Below are positions 37,566 to 49,601 of a stretch of 64,000 nucleotides of DNA, piece by piece. This DNA is from Epiperipatus broadwayi (taxonomy: Eukaryota; Onychophora; Udeonychophora; Euonychophora; Peripatidae), in contig JAQFVV010006255.1 of NCBI GenBank assembly GCA_028023455.1, forward strand, positions 3,224,001 through 3,288,000, given 5' to 3'. The stretch's first letter is position 1; every line of letters starts with the position of its first letter. The position numbers were made by a program, and so were the translations under genes. A model generated the notes under the pieces. It saw nothing but the letters and a program-made list of their open reading frames with translations. It made no database searches and was not told where the DNA came from.

Positions 37566-39529
37566 TGTTACTGATTGTAATTTTTTTGTTAGCTTTACAA
37601 TCAAATACTTCAGTTTTTAAAAATAATACATACACAAATAAAATCAAAGTGTATACATACATTCTTTGAGTTTTTAAAAATTATTATACAGTTTTTGTGT
37701 ATAAATAATCACTACCTTTTAATAAACTAGGCAAAAATTGAACTTTTTTGCTAATCCAAAATTTTTCTCAAATAATTTCACAACTGATCTTGAAATAGGT
37801 AAACAATAAATGGGAACCCTTTAAGCATAAAAGCTAAATTAAATTTCTTTGACATTACTGACTATTGAAAAATACTGACAACCTTCAGCTTTTTAAAATT
37901 AATAGATCAATATTATATTACTTTTATTTTCTAGCATCAAATGAGCATAGAATCAGAAACATAAGATTAAAGAGCATGAAGAAGGGTTGTTTGAAGTAGA
38001 AGGTTTACCATTACTATCTCCAAAAAATAATCACATAATATTGTGGGCCTGCACTCTAGAAAGTCAAACAGAATGCTAAACTTAATTATATTTTTGTAAT
38101 CAAAAGTATTTTTATATCATGATAATTGATTTTAATATAATGTAAAAGTGTCATTATTAAAATGGCAAATACCTGAAGGAAAAAAAGATTATTCTTCAAC
38201 TACATTTTAATTTCAGAAATTAATGATTTATTTTTTCTACTGGAATCAATTTCTTTAAAGTCAAATATTGTATTTTTTTATTACAAAAAATTAATATATA
38301 TATATAATTATTAACATTAACTTTTACTCATGCCCCCCTATAGAAATGTTCACAATCTATCAAGTGGCAATATTTGATGAAAAAATAACTAATCTCTTGT
38401 TGAAACATATAATTTTGTCAATGACTAATGTTATCATCGATCTTTAAAACTAATGAGTCTTCACCAAATATAGTAACAAATTTTATTTATGTTTAATTAT
38501 AATGCTTAATTCAATATTCATGTTTTAACACAATTTTACAGTAAATTAACTAATGCTTTATTTGTATCAGCTTAAATCAAACTTGAAATCTGCAATTTGT
38601 TGCTATTGCAATTTTTGACAGTAAAATCTTGAATTAAAATATATATTAATTTATTAATCCTAACTAAAATTTCTAGATGTCAGTATCATATAGAATAAAG
38701 TTTGGCAAAAAGCAAGGGGTAGAATTCAAGTGAAAAAGTTTTGATTTCAAAATTGTCATTTCATGTGTATGAGCACCTTTGGTTTAAAAACTAAAATTGA
38801 AAATTACAAGTTTATTATAGTTTGTGTAAATACTAATTTTTATTTTTTAAAAATTAAATGAAAAAAAAAAAGTGAGTGTAATAGCAGTAAACAGAAAGTT
38901 ACCATTGGTTAGAAAAAAGAAACACCTTAATAACATTTGTAATCCTTTCCTTTTGCACTTTTTAGCAGTTATTTAGCAGCTATTGTTTTTTACTTTTTAT
39001 TTTAATGAATAAAATTATTCGTTATCATATTTTTACACATATTAAAATATTTATTACAAGTATAAATTAAAAAAAAAAAACCTTTCATAAAAATAATATT
39101 TCACTTTGCAAAAAACAAAATAGATTGAAATATGTAATCAGAAAATTAGGATTTTTTTGCCCTGCATGACAGAAAAGTAGTCAGAATGACATAACAATCT
39201 ATTTAAACTATTTATATCATTAAAATAAATTTTTGTGAAGAATGTACAAAGCAATAATGTAAAAACAAAAAATCACAAAAAACCAGCCATTAATAGACAA
39301 AGCAAAGCTTTTAATCAAACTAATTTTTAAAAAATCCTTACTTTCAAATAAACATTTAAATATATTAAACACCAGACAAATATGTAAATAGTATTATTAA
39401 CATTAATTTTTACTCACTCTCTAAATTTTTTTTCAATCTTTAAAATGGCAACATTTGATTACAAAAACAGCCATTTTTTTGCTGAATCTGTATTCTATCA
39501 ACTGATATTATTAGAAATCCATGAATTCC
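37566..39529. other. AT-rich intergenic sequence, no gene seen
   Basis: Long A/T runs only. The segment ATTAACATTAA.TTTTACTCA occurs near 38312 and 39397 and again near 40268, suggesting further old repeat copies. Confidence 0.45.
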
Positions 39530-40035
39530 AATGCGTAAGCTTGTGATTAAGACCTGTAGAGGTCCCTACCTTTGCATTTTCAACAGCACATGCTTTAGGT
39601 TTATTGCCTTAGTAAATATTACTTAAATTCAATTAAACTGAGAGAGTGCAAACCTCTCAAGTGCTTATAACTATTAACAGCCAATCAGATCGTAAGCACT
39701 GAGACAGAGAATTTAACAAGAAAAGGGTGGTTCCACCCTCTTCTTTACTTGTCTTTCTATATATAGATCTGAAAGTGTGAATCTTAAATATCTTCACACT
39801 CAACTCACTGAGTTCAAATTACAAATGTACAGCATGAGTTGAGTGTGAAGATATTTAAGATTCATGCTTTCAGATCTAAGTACTTTAGACTGGCTTGGAT
39901 ATATAAAAAGACTAGTAAAGAAGAAGGTGGAACCACCCTTTTCTTGTTAAATTCTCTGTCTCAGTGCTTACAATCTGATTGGCTGTTAATAGTTATAAGT
40001 GCTTGAGAGGTTTGCACTCTCTCAGTTTAAGTTCA
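39530..40035. repeat. Large palindrome (inverted repeat, ~190-bp arms)
   Basis: The left arm from about 39635 (AAACTGAGAGAGTGCAAACC) to 39805 and right arm from about 39838 to 40028 are near-perfect inverse copies. Paired blocks include CCAATCAGAT.GTAAGCACTG, AACAAGAAAAGGGTGGTTCC and TTAAATATCTTCACACTCAA. The centre is ~30 bp. The left flank (39535-39630) carries the AAGACCTGTAGAGGTCCC block shared with 12290-12620. The interior is distinctly less AT-rich than its surroundings. Confidence 0.85.
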
Positions 40036-43034
40036 ATACCATCTGCACTTTATAAAATAAATATTATTTAAATTCAATTACAAATGCAAAACTTAATATT
40101 AAAGTTTAAATATAAATTTAGTGATAATCATAACTAAAAACTTATTTGTATTATTGTAATGCTATTAGAAACAGCTAATTAAACTAATCTTTATTAAATA
40201 ATCTTGCTTTCAAAGAAACATTTAAATATGAAAACAATTAAACACCAAACAAATATGAAAATAATAACATTAATTTTTATTCATGTCCTCTTACAAATTT
40301 TCACAATTTTTAAATGTTAATAATATTATTTACATATTTGTGTTGCATTAAATTAATTATATGTATATTTAAATATTGATTTGAAAGAAAATTATTTTAA
40401 AACAATGAGTTTGATAAACCTTTCATCTAAAATCAATGTAATATTGCACTTCATTGCATGACACTAATAAATTATATTTAAAAAATATTTATTTATTTTT
40501 TGTGTTTAAATTTTTTTATATTTTAGTTTCAATTATATTCTCTAGATATCAGTATCTATCAGTCAATAGTTTAAGACTTAAAAATAATTACTGATATTTT
40601 AAAAAAGAATAGAGACACTATTGCAATTTGTACTGCATTGTCCTTTGAATACACTGGAAATAGATTTACACATACATTTTTTGACTTATTTATTAATTTT
40701 TTTAAAATTATTAAATATTTGTTTCTCAATAAATATTTACTATTTACATTGAGATTTTATGGCATTGCAATAGCTTTTAAGTAGAAATTAATCCAATTGT
40801 AAATTTATGTGATATCAAACTAAAATTGTTTCCAGAAAAATCTTTCTTATGGCTTTTTTTATTTTTAAATGATTGAAAGTTGGTTTTAATATTTTAAAGA
40901 ACACTTTTATTTTTAGAATACATGTTTTATCAAAATTTGTAATGAAAACATATATTTAATAGAAAAGATTTTTATTTTGTTAAAAATACTTTTTTTTGCA
41001 AGAAAATAAATAAAATACTTTTGTTGCCTATTTATTTCTTTTTTTTTTTTTATTTGAAAAATTGATATTTAAATTTCAGATTACTTTAATTTTTTGAGGT
41101 TATGTTTTCAATAAAAAATTTCAAAAACATTTATTTTGGTAAAAAATAAACCAGACAGAAAAATAGTGGCTACCTTCATGGCAAAAAAAAAGACTGTAAA
41201 AGAATTAAAAAAAGATCATCAAATGTAATATTTAGTTATATTAGTTATTACCATTAAGTTTGATATAAAGATTTTAGTTAACCTCCTGAAAGATGTCAGT
41301 CATCTTTGTTTGTACTTGTTATAAGCTTTCAACTTTCATTTAATATTAAACTATTATTATTTATCAGAATATAATAAATTTGACCTCCTCATTTGATAGA
41401 TATTTTTATTTAGAAATTAAATAAAATTTAAAAAATCACATTTGATTTTCAGAATCATTTTAAAAATTTTAATCAAAATAAAGCACAATTTCATTATTCA
41501 AGTGCCAGCAGAAGCAGATTCAATTTGAAAAATAAACAAAATCTTTATTGTTCGTTTGTTTTTAAAATCTCAATACATAATTATTAATATATAGTAAATC
41601 TATCCACATATGCTTTAAAAGTTTAAATTTTTTAGTAATTTTTATGATATTGCTATATTTTTTAATAGACTTTCAGTGACATAATTTTCAGAGATCGTAA
41701 TTTACACACTACCATAATTTCCATAGCAACATTACTCAGAAAAATATAATCTTTTATGTTTAAAAATGAAATACTTTTATAGAAAATAAATATGTAATAA
41801 TATATATTCTTGATTTCTAATAATTATGATTCAATTGTTAGGCAAAAATAATTATACACTTTCCAAAAAATCAAGTTTTTAGTCATTCATAATATTTTTG
41901 TGAAGTAATATTACCAAGTTTGAGACTGCCAAGTATATAATGAGTTTTCTATATTTTGAAATTCCTACTTTTTCGATTATTCTGACATCTTCAGAATTTT
42001 TTGAAATTAAAATATTAGAAAAAATGTATATGAATTTTAATGTTTAAAAAAAAAAGTTTCTCAAAATCTCTCAGTAGAGAGTTAAAGACACAAATTCAAT
42101 TTCTTGACTTCTGGACCAATAAAACATCCTCTCGAATGAAAAGATTAAATTACCACTAAGTTTATATTCAAACTTAAATATCAAATTGAATATTGTGACT
42201 GAACTTAAATAAAATTTGTGTTGTTATATTTAGGGCATCTCATCTAATTTTAAAGCTAATGATGATTATGCAGATATTGCCAAAATTATATAACATGCAA
42301 AAGAACAGTTGTTTTTAATCAAACATTGCCATATGAAATGTTGTAACATTTCTATAGAAGGTATGAGTAAAATTAATATTAATAATATTTGTGTGATGTC
42401 TAATAAATTATTTACATATTTAAATATTTATTTGAATATTAGATCCTTAAAAATGAATTTAATTAAAAGCTCCGTAAAGTAATACAAAGAATGCTTTATT
42501 TTAATTACCACCAAATTTATATTCTAATTAAGCATTATGATTAAACTTAAATAGAATTTATGTTCTATATTTGTTGAAATCTCAACTGTTTTATGTTTTT
42601 TTTTTGGCTGCCGATAATGTTGGTTATTGTCAGAAAAATATAGCAAAAGATGGATTGTTTTTTTTAATATGACTGAGAGATTGTGGAAATTTCTATAAAG
42701 AGTGTAAGTAAAAATTAATATAAATAATATTATTTATATATTTATGTCATATTTAGCCAATTATTTACATATTTAAATGTTGATTTTGAAAGAAAAAATG
42801 AGTTTGATTAAAAGCTCTGTCTGTGTTAAATTGCTAAATTTATATTTAAACTTTAATATCAAATTGAATGTTGTGTTGAACTTAATTGGAATTTGTAAAG
42901 TTATTTTTGGTGTGATCTCAACTAGTGTTAAAAAATTGCATTATTGACAGAAACATATACCCAGCAAAAAGATTGGTTGCTTTTTCTCATCAAAAATTGC
43001 TGAATGAAAGATTAGCAAAATTTCTATAAAGAGT
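40036..43034. other. AT-rich intergenic sequence with scattered old repeats
   Basis: Recurrent phrases (TTGATTTGAAAGAAAA near 40377 and 42781; AAAGATTGG..G.TTTT.. near 42650 and 42969; GAGTAAAATTAATATTAATAAT) indicate diverged copies of one repeat. None gives a protein or RNA signature. Confidence 0.4.
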
Positions 43035-43135
43035 TTAATTATAAATTTATTTAAACGCACATTGATTACGTAAATAATATTTACTAAGGCTGTAACCTCA
43101 AGAATGTGCGCATAAAAATGCGATAGTAAGTAAAA
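43035..43135. repeat. Terminal fragment of the palindromic family
   Basis: ATATTTACTAAGGCTGTAAC and CTCAAGAATGTGCGC are the inverse of the end block at about 12560-12610 and resemble 36780-36830. Confidence 0.55.
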
Positions 43136-43178
43136 ATTAATATTAATAATGTGATTGACATATTTGTATAGTGATTAA

Positions 43179-43622
43179 TTATATATTGATATTAAACCAG
43201 CAAGCATTAAACACCAATCCTGCCTAATAGGGTAGTGGTGCTATGGTTGTTAAAGAGCCAAAGACACCAAAATGTATAGGTGCTGAACTGAGTTCAGACC
43301 CATATGTCTATATAAGCTATTGAGCTTAGATTGAAAATATTTTTTATATTTTCAATTTCATGCTCATAGTTTTGTAGTTAAGTAGAGATAAAAAGTGATT
43401 GCTAGAGGGTTGCTTTAGATCCTAAGATCTAGATGCAGTGCTCTCAGATCCAAAGCTCCTCATTGACGAAGGCCACAAGCCAGAAACTAGTCTGGGGATA
43501 TTGGATGAGTAGGCATTAGATAGGGATTTTATGCACAAGCCTTCTGGCGTCCATTGATTACTCTGTTTAGCACAGGTGGCACTACTATATGGAGTTTTGC
43601 TTTGCTTTATATATTGATATTA
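43179..43622 (+). mobile_element. Hammerhead-SINE copy D, full length with 16-bp target-site duplications
   Basis: A perfect 16-bp direct repeat TTATATATTGATATTA (43179-43194 and 43607-43622) brackets a 412-bp insert, as expected for LINE-machinery retroposition. From 5' to 3' the insert has a tRNA-like head with a B-box-like GTTCAGACC at 43292-43300 and a CCATATG block. An AT-rich middle, a GATC-rich hairpin region, the hammerhead at 43449-43507, and a ~100-bp tail ending GTTTTGCTTTGC follow. Head, CCATATG and ribozyme correspond in order to the 28167-28552 copy. No ORF is present; it would depend on a partner for reverse transcriptase. Confidence 0.85.
43449..43507 (+). ncRNA. Hammerhead ribozyme, near-canonical (C3 to U)
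   Basis: TTGACGA (43464-43470) stands for CUGANGA. Stem II is GGC/GCC, with GAAA at 43484-43487. Stem III is a loop-free palindrome ACTAGT, followed by C17 at 43493. Stem I has 6 bp next to the core (CTCCTCA with TGGGGA), an internal loop, then ATCCAA/TTGGAT. The core differs from consensus only at position 3, a base important for catalysis, so activity may be reduced or lost. Confidence 0.75.
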
Positions 43623-46300
43623 TAGCAAATATACATGAATGAATCCAAAATGTTTTCACTTATATATATATGTATGCACACCCACATATATATATATATA
43701 GTTTTACAATTCTGCAGTTTTAATTTAAGTATTATTATTATTTTTATAGGATTTTCCCTTTTTTTTTTTTTTTATCAATACCAATTAATTGCAGTAAAAA
43801 AGAACTCTGCTCAGTAGAAAATTTTAATAATATTAGTGCCGTGTGCATAGTCAAATTTTTTTTTGCATTAGTTACCTATTATTTATAACAGATGACAAGT
43901 TACATCATAAAAAAGCCAAACATATATATATAAAGTAAATCCCAATTACTTTTAACTTGGAACAAGGTTCCACCACATAACACCATCCTCAAGTCAAAAT
44001 CTTATCTTTAAATATTCTTATTCAGAAAGTCTTTAAAAAACAGAAACAATGGACTTAAATAAAGATTTAAATAATATTTTTTTCCAGATCCAAGAAATGT
44101 GTTACATCAGTTTTTTTTTTTTTGATAAATTCAATGTCATTTAATATTCTTTAACTTATGTAGCCATGATCAAATTCAAACTAATTTAGTAACTGTCCAA
44201 TTTATGTTAGCAATTGACAAGATAAGTGATTTAATAAAATCACAAGTAAATCTATATCTAGAACACTTAGCTTTAAAATGTTTGTGTGTTTTTAGTTGTT
44301 CTGAAAAAAAAAGTTACATAAATGATTGAGTAATCAGATATTTGGAAAGTCATGTGGTTCTCATTTAAGAAATGAGCATTTTAGTTTTGATCTAGCTTCT
44401 ACCATTCTTCTAAAATGTTAACCCAAACGAATAATAATCACGTGACGATGCATTATGTTATGTTACTTTTTTCGAAAGATTGTATAATATTTTATGCAAT
44501 GACACATAACATGTTTCTTTCATTAATAAATTATATATTTTTAAACTCTCAACCATTGCTTACTGATTTAAAATTGATGCAGAGCTTTAGAAAATATAGT
44601 CTAGTATAGACCATAAAAATATTTTCTAGAATAATAAGTAAATTTTAGACAATAATTAATAGAATTGCTAAAAAAAATTGTCAAATATTATTTTGAATTA
44701 TATGAAAATTTGATTTTTTTAAAAACTAAATATTTGAACATATTATCTTATATTAATTAGATTCTTTATGTCTCTAATTCAATGAAATATTTACTATTCT
44801 AGAATCTAATTATCATAAAAGTTTTTTCTTTGATAATTACCCCCCCCTCCCATCATTTTTCTATTTTTCATGCAAAAAGAAAAATGACATGAATATAACT
44901 TTACTATTTTTTTTTACCTCAGGTGTCACCTTATTTCCCCCCTCATCATTTTTATAGGTGGTTCAAGTTAGTTTAGGAATATTTTTATTGTTGATGATGA
45001 TAATGTAATTCTCATTATAAACATCTTTATACTTGAACTTGAGACATCTCAAATAATAATTTTCGGTAATTAAGCTTTCTGTTTCAAGAAGACCTCTGCC
45101 CAAAACTGTAATTAAAAAAACAAAAACAAATTGTCTTTCGTATTCCCTGGTTAATTAGTTGATAATTAGATAAAACAATGATGTTAATAATATTAAATTA
45201 CTAAATATTTATTGAAAATAATAATTTCAATCTTTCAAGATATCTTAATATTTTATCGCTTTAGTGCTTTCTTTACAATTTCTCTCTCAAGCTAACCCAC
45301 ATACTAAGTAGACTTCATCTTATAGATCCGTTTAATTTTTAAACAACTACTTCTAACATAATATTATATTAACTTTTTCTCTTTTAACGACTTTTTTCAA
45401 TAAATATATTAAATCCAAATGACAACAGTACCAAGCGATATTTAACAATCCATATATTCTAAAGAAATCATCTATGATAAAGTACATCCATCTAGCTAAT
45501 AATAAATGAGTTTTTAATTGAGAATAAGATAGCTTTCTCCTAAATACTTTTGTGAATTTACTATAAAATATTTTGCATTCATATAAAAGTCTATTTTTTA
45601 AAAACGAATGTGGATTTTGACAGCTAGCCCTTAATATTCTGGATACACTTATTTAATTCACGAATTTTTTTTTTTTCTGGAGAATCATTACAACTATTAA
45701 ACTCCCGGTGCCATACTCACTGACTTATTTATTTCAATTCTTATATGTAGGCAATGAAATCAGATCCATTTTATTTATAATACAATTTTTCTGGAGGAAA
45801 CTCTATTAATATTCTTGATTTTATAATAATATAAAGAAATTGCAAAGAAATGTAAATTTTTTTCTTGGACTTTTAACTTTTTGACCAAACTGATTTCTTA
45901 TTACACGGAATCCATTTTAATTATATATACTATTCATCTTGTGACAATATAATGTTCTTACTTTTAATAAAAGTCCACCAACAATTTTTATGATATGCTA
46001 TCTATTGCTTATTTCAAAACATGTAAATATGAACTATATTGATTAATATTAAGTTTCAGGTGAGATTATGAAGGCAATCATGGGATCATCAGTCATGAAG
46101 AATAAGCCATTTCATATTATTATTTATTCATTTTTACAGTTAATGCATCAACACTCATTACCCAAAATGGCTAACTATATTGTCAACAGTCAGCTTCCTG
46201 AAAAAAAAAAAAAAGATCTGTTATAGCACGATCACACGAACATTTTCTAAGGTTCTCCTCATCCAAATCTCAGATCATAACTTTATATTATTTAATTAAG
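43623..46300. other. AT-rich sequence, no gene seen
   Basis: A T15 run at about 43758 and C-rich pyrimidine patches near 44841 and 44936. Open frames at 43635 and 44415 have no recognisable domain. Confidence 0.45.
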
Positions 46301-46323
46301 ATTTTAAAATATAAGTAGAAGTT

Positions 46324-46366
46324 CTGAAGAAGATTGCTGAGGCAATCGAAACCTCAATAGTAGGTT
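46324..46366 (+). ncRNA. Hammerhead-like motif, incomplete
   Basis: CTGAAGA (46324-46330), an extra A, stem II GATTGC-TGAG-GCAATC, GAAA (46348-46351), then stem III ACCT/AGGT with a 7-nt loop and a U at the cleavage position. No convincing stem I can be drawn from the flanks. It could be a decayed PLE-type 3' end or a chance hairpin. Confidence 0.35.
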
Positions 46367-47379
46367 GTAATTATATGGAGCATTGTAAAAGTAATAAACG
46401 TAAATGATATTAACATCATTGGCTATATATGTGGATATACTAACAACTACATCATTAGGTAGCCAGTACTTATAGTTTATAGGTTATTTGAGATTTTATC
46501 AAAATACTGCTTCTCTGCTAACCACCATTCTTAAAACATGAAATATACTTGAAGAACTGGCAGTACTATCACCTGTTTTAGTGACACTATATAATACATC
46601 TCGTCATTATGTCTCTGTTGCTATTACGATCTTGATCAAGATAACTTCGAATCCTTTCGTTGATTGCCATCATGCTTCTATTGAAGTTTAGACCATCTGT
46701 CGGTAATTTTTTTTATTAACTCCAATCAATTTTGTTTTTGGTTAAATATTTAAATTAAATTGAAGAGAATAGTTCCTTTTGTTGGACTAAGAGTTCTGCT
46801 CAGCTTATAGTTCTATTGCTTGCTCATATCTGATTTGTTTGAGATATTGTGTTGCTTTGCTGGTAGAGTTAATTTTCTTGTATTGGTGGTGCTTATGAAT
46901 ATTTTATTTATTTGCTCTATATATAATCATTGTGTAATATTTATTTTGATTTTATTTATTTGTTTTAAAAACTAGAAGTGCATTATATAAATGGCAGCGC
47001 TCATGTTCATACAAATTGAAATATTAATGTAAAAATTATGATGTATATCGTAAGTATATATCTTGCAAATAATTTGACGCATAAAATAAAATAAAATTTG
47101 GATGCAATTTCTTTTTTGCTCTTTAGCAAAAAATAAAACTAAAACTTATTGAAAAGTAAGTTAATTATAATACTTCCACGGTAAGTTATTGTAGGGAAAA
47201 ACAAATAAATAAGGGTAGTTCCATTTGTAGGAGTAATAGTTCTTTCATTCGCGGGAACAATTCATTGCTTTAATTCTATTTGGTAGAAGGAGAGAAGCTA
47301 TCCACCCAACTGTGTTAAAAAAAAAAAAAAAAAGCAATTCAATTATCTAAAATGAAAATAATAGCTTACTCCGTACACT

Positions 47380-48738
47380 CTCTAGCAGTGAGCAAACGTC
47401 CTTTTCATTTCAATTATACCCGGCTCGAGCTTCTAAATATCCCCAGAGTTGGGGCTCGTCTAGACGCTTGAGCTGTCCAGGCGACATCGTTCCATTTATA
47501 TAGAAGTGTTGAAATACCCAGTTCTCATTTTTATCGCTAAGGTAGTTCAATGCGAGGAAGGAAAAAAGAAAATGAAAAGTTAAGAGCGGCATTTTAATTA
47601 TAGAGAATTATACAGAAATCATTAAAGCTTGGATAAATAATGTTGGTATGGCGCATTGTGAATAATTATAAAAGCTTTTCTTAGTAAAAAGAGTTTTCAT
47701 CGCGGCATTTTACAATTTTATATTAACTAAGAACTTACTTAGACCTTTAGGATATTCTCCTAGTCACTGGGGCAACAAAGGCGGGTAATGAGTGACTTGT
47801 AGCAAGTAGTCCCCGGCAGGCCTCAGCGTGTCACGTTAGACCGCCGCCTTGCCAGAAGGCGATTCTGTTTAATATACGTAAATGCCTACCACCCATCAAG
47901 CAACGTAAAATGTAATAGGCCTGGAAACTCAAAACAGAACAGGCATATAATAGAAAGTATCTGCACTTCTTTTCCGCTAAAATGCACTGTATAAAATGCA
48001 ATATCTGATTTAGCAAGAGTGACTACTTAAACTTAATAAAGTTATGGCAGTATAAATTCAACTACCTAATAATAAGCTAGAGTTATTTTTAATGCCTATA
48101 TGTGAAAGTACATGGAGTATTTTTTTTAAAACAAAAAATTAACTTTATTTAAAAATTACTACTCATTTTGATTTTATTATATTTTGGTGTTAATTGGTAA
48201 TATTGCTTTCTGAATGTTGACAAAATTCGCCAATCACAGTAATGTTTTGGTTATGTTGGTAAAAGAGATTTGTTACTATCACTTTAGTACTTGCGTTGAA
48301 AGAGAATACATAGCTTCGTTCAGTAATTGCTATCCAATTACAGCGGCCGGTTGCTGGACCCGCCCTCTTTAGTACGCGCTATACGTCACAAACAACGGCA
48401 CTACGCAAAACTTTCATGGGAAAAGAAGTGTCATCAGGCTTATGACCAGTGCATGGGACAGTCACATCGAGTAAAACTTGACCATTATTTTTTAAAAAAT
48501 ATGCTTCTTCGATGATAAATTTTAACTATTGGCTTCTACGCCGAATTCTCCAATCTATTTCAGTCAACGAAATATATTTTTACTGTTTGAAATAAGTTAG
48601 AGTTATTCAAGCCTAAACGTAAAAAAGAAGACTAACTACTCGGTATATTTTGAAATACTTGTGGAGATAAGCACTTTTTGACTTTTGATTTCTAAAAGAG
48701 CCGCCTTTTGGCCCGCTCTTTCTCTTTAAAAAGTAGTC
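47380..48738 (+). promoter_or_regulatory. Less AT-rich region upstream of Tbx20 (putative promoter, 5' UTR and proximal elements)
   Basis: Patches at 47400-47590, 47740-47960 and 48320-48480 are clearly richer in G+C and CpG than anything in the preceding 47 kb, a pattern of constraint. Visible items are a CGCCTT-GCCAG-AAGGCG hairpin at about 47846 and a CRE-like TACGTCA at about 48381. No clear TATA box or transcription start can be fixed. A 60-residue - strand frame (47592-47410) begins with a hydrophobic, signal-peptide-like stretch but has no support as a gene. The ATG of Tbx20 follows at 48739. Confidence 0.45.
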
Positions 48739-48862
48739 ATGGAAGAAACGCCAACGGCCAAGCCCCAACTTTCTTCTCGGGCTACAGCTTTTTCTATAGC
48801 CGCAATTATGTCCAGTGCTGGACCCAAATCATCTGACAGTGACCCTGCTATAGCCCCATTAG
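48739..48862 (+). CDS. Tbx20: Tbx20-type T-box transcription factor, exon 1
   Basis: Exon 1 encodes residues 1-41 plus the first base of codon 42. The peptide starts MEETPTAKPQLSSRATAFSI and continues AAIMSSAGPK. This matches the N-terminal signature of Tbx20 proteins (KPQLSSRA.AFSIAA.MSS). The FSIAAIM segment fits an eh1-like Groucho co-repressor motif. The start is fixed by conservation from the second residue onward and by the absence of an in-frame upstream extension resembling Tbx20. A consensus donor GTGAGT begins at 48863 (phase 1). Tbx20 is a nuclear DNA-binding regulator of heart and motor-neuron development in vertebrates and its midline/H15 relatives act in insects; a similar developmental role is inferred here. 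Sequence around the exon is free of recognisable transposons. Confidence 0.93.
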
Positions 48863-49327
48863 GTGAGTACGCCACAACGCCCCTAATTAACCTAGCGACC
48901 CGATGACAAAGTCAATTTTCATTTATGAGAAATATAACATTATACTTTTGTTAATGCCATATTAATGATATTTCTTTTTAACTATAAATATAATAAAATA
49001 AGAAGAAATATTAATAATTATTTACCTTTGATATATATTTTGAATAGAGAACCCACATTACTATTCAGAAAGTAAAGTTATATATATATTCTATTAGCTT
49101 TAGAGGTTTTTAACTTTATTAAACTCAATGAAAATCAAGGGCTCGTTGATAAGTGCACAGCTGTAACGTAAAGCTGAGTGAGTCAACTAAGGGCTATTGT
49201 TTGGATAGAAATGTTTAGAAAAGTTATTAATCATTTATAGTTATATTAATTATATTTTAAATAAATTACTTCTTTTTTTTTTAAGAATAGATTTAAAAGA
49301 GTTTATCCATTTGCTATTATATTTTAG
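48863..49327 (+). other. Tbx20 intron 1
   Basis: A 465-bp AT-rich intron with GTGAGT donor and a TTTTAG acceptor at 49322-49327, preceded by a T-rich stretch. The phase (1) agrees with the joined codon GAA, giving LEKFV, as in vertebrate LEQFV. Confidence 0.85.
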
Positions 49328-49601
49328 AAAAATTTGTGAAAAATACTACAAGCGCATATCGGTCAACTCCGCCAAAGGACGAGGACAGTGAAAATGAACA
49401 ACCGGGGACAACAGAAAATTCTCGGACATCATCTTCAAGTTCTCATTCGGAAAGTACAACAATTTCAAAGTCCAATACATCAGCAAAAACCCTTTGTAAT
49501 AGTCCTGATTTAGACAATGTTCAATGTCATCTTGAAACAAAAGATTTGTGGGACAAATTTCATGACTTAGGGACAGAAATGATCATCACTAAATCAGGAA
49601 G
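49328..49601 (+). CDS. Tbx20: Tbx20-type T-box transcription factor, exon 2
   Basis: Exon 2 completes codon 42 and encodes residues 43-132 plus two bases of codon 133. It begins EKFV (vertebrate EQFV). A low-complexity, Ser/Thr-rich, poorly conserved linker follows (about residues 45-100, with a five-Ser run). It ends with the start of the T-box domain: [23 protein letters not shown], residues 110-132, nearly identical to vertebrate Tbx20. The donor GTAAGA at 49602 splits the Arg codon of the KSGR/RMFP junction (phase 2), where T-box genes commonly have an intron. The rest of the T-box, including the DNA-contacting parts, lies beyond the right edge: I found no RMFP-type exon on the + strand up to 64000. 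The gene is therefore partial because of the window, not broken. Confidence 0.95.

Noticed and set aside
47410-47592. 60-residue - strand frame with signal-peptide-like start
   Set aside because: Suggestive hydrophobic N-terminus but short, no homologue recognised, and the region is better explained as upstream non-coding DNA of Tbx20; kept only as an observation.
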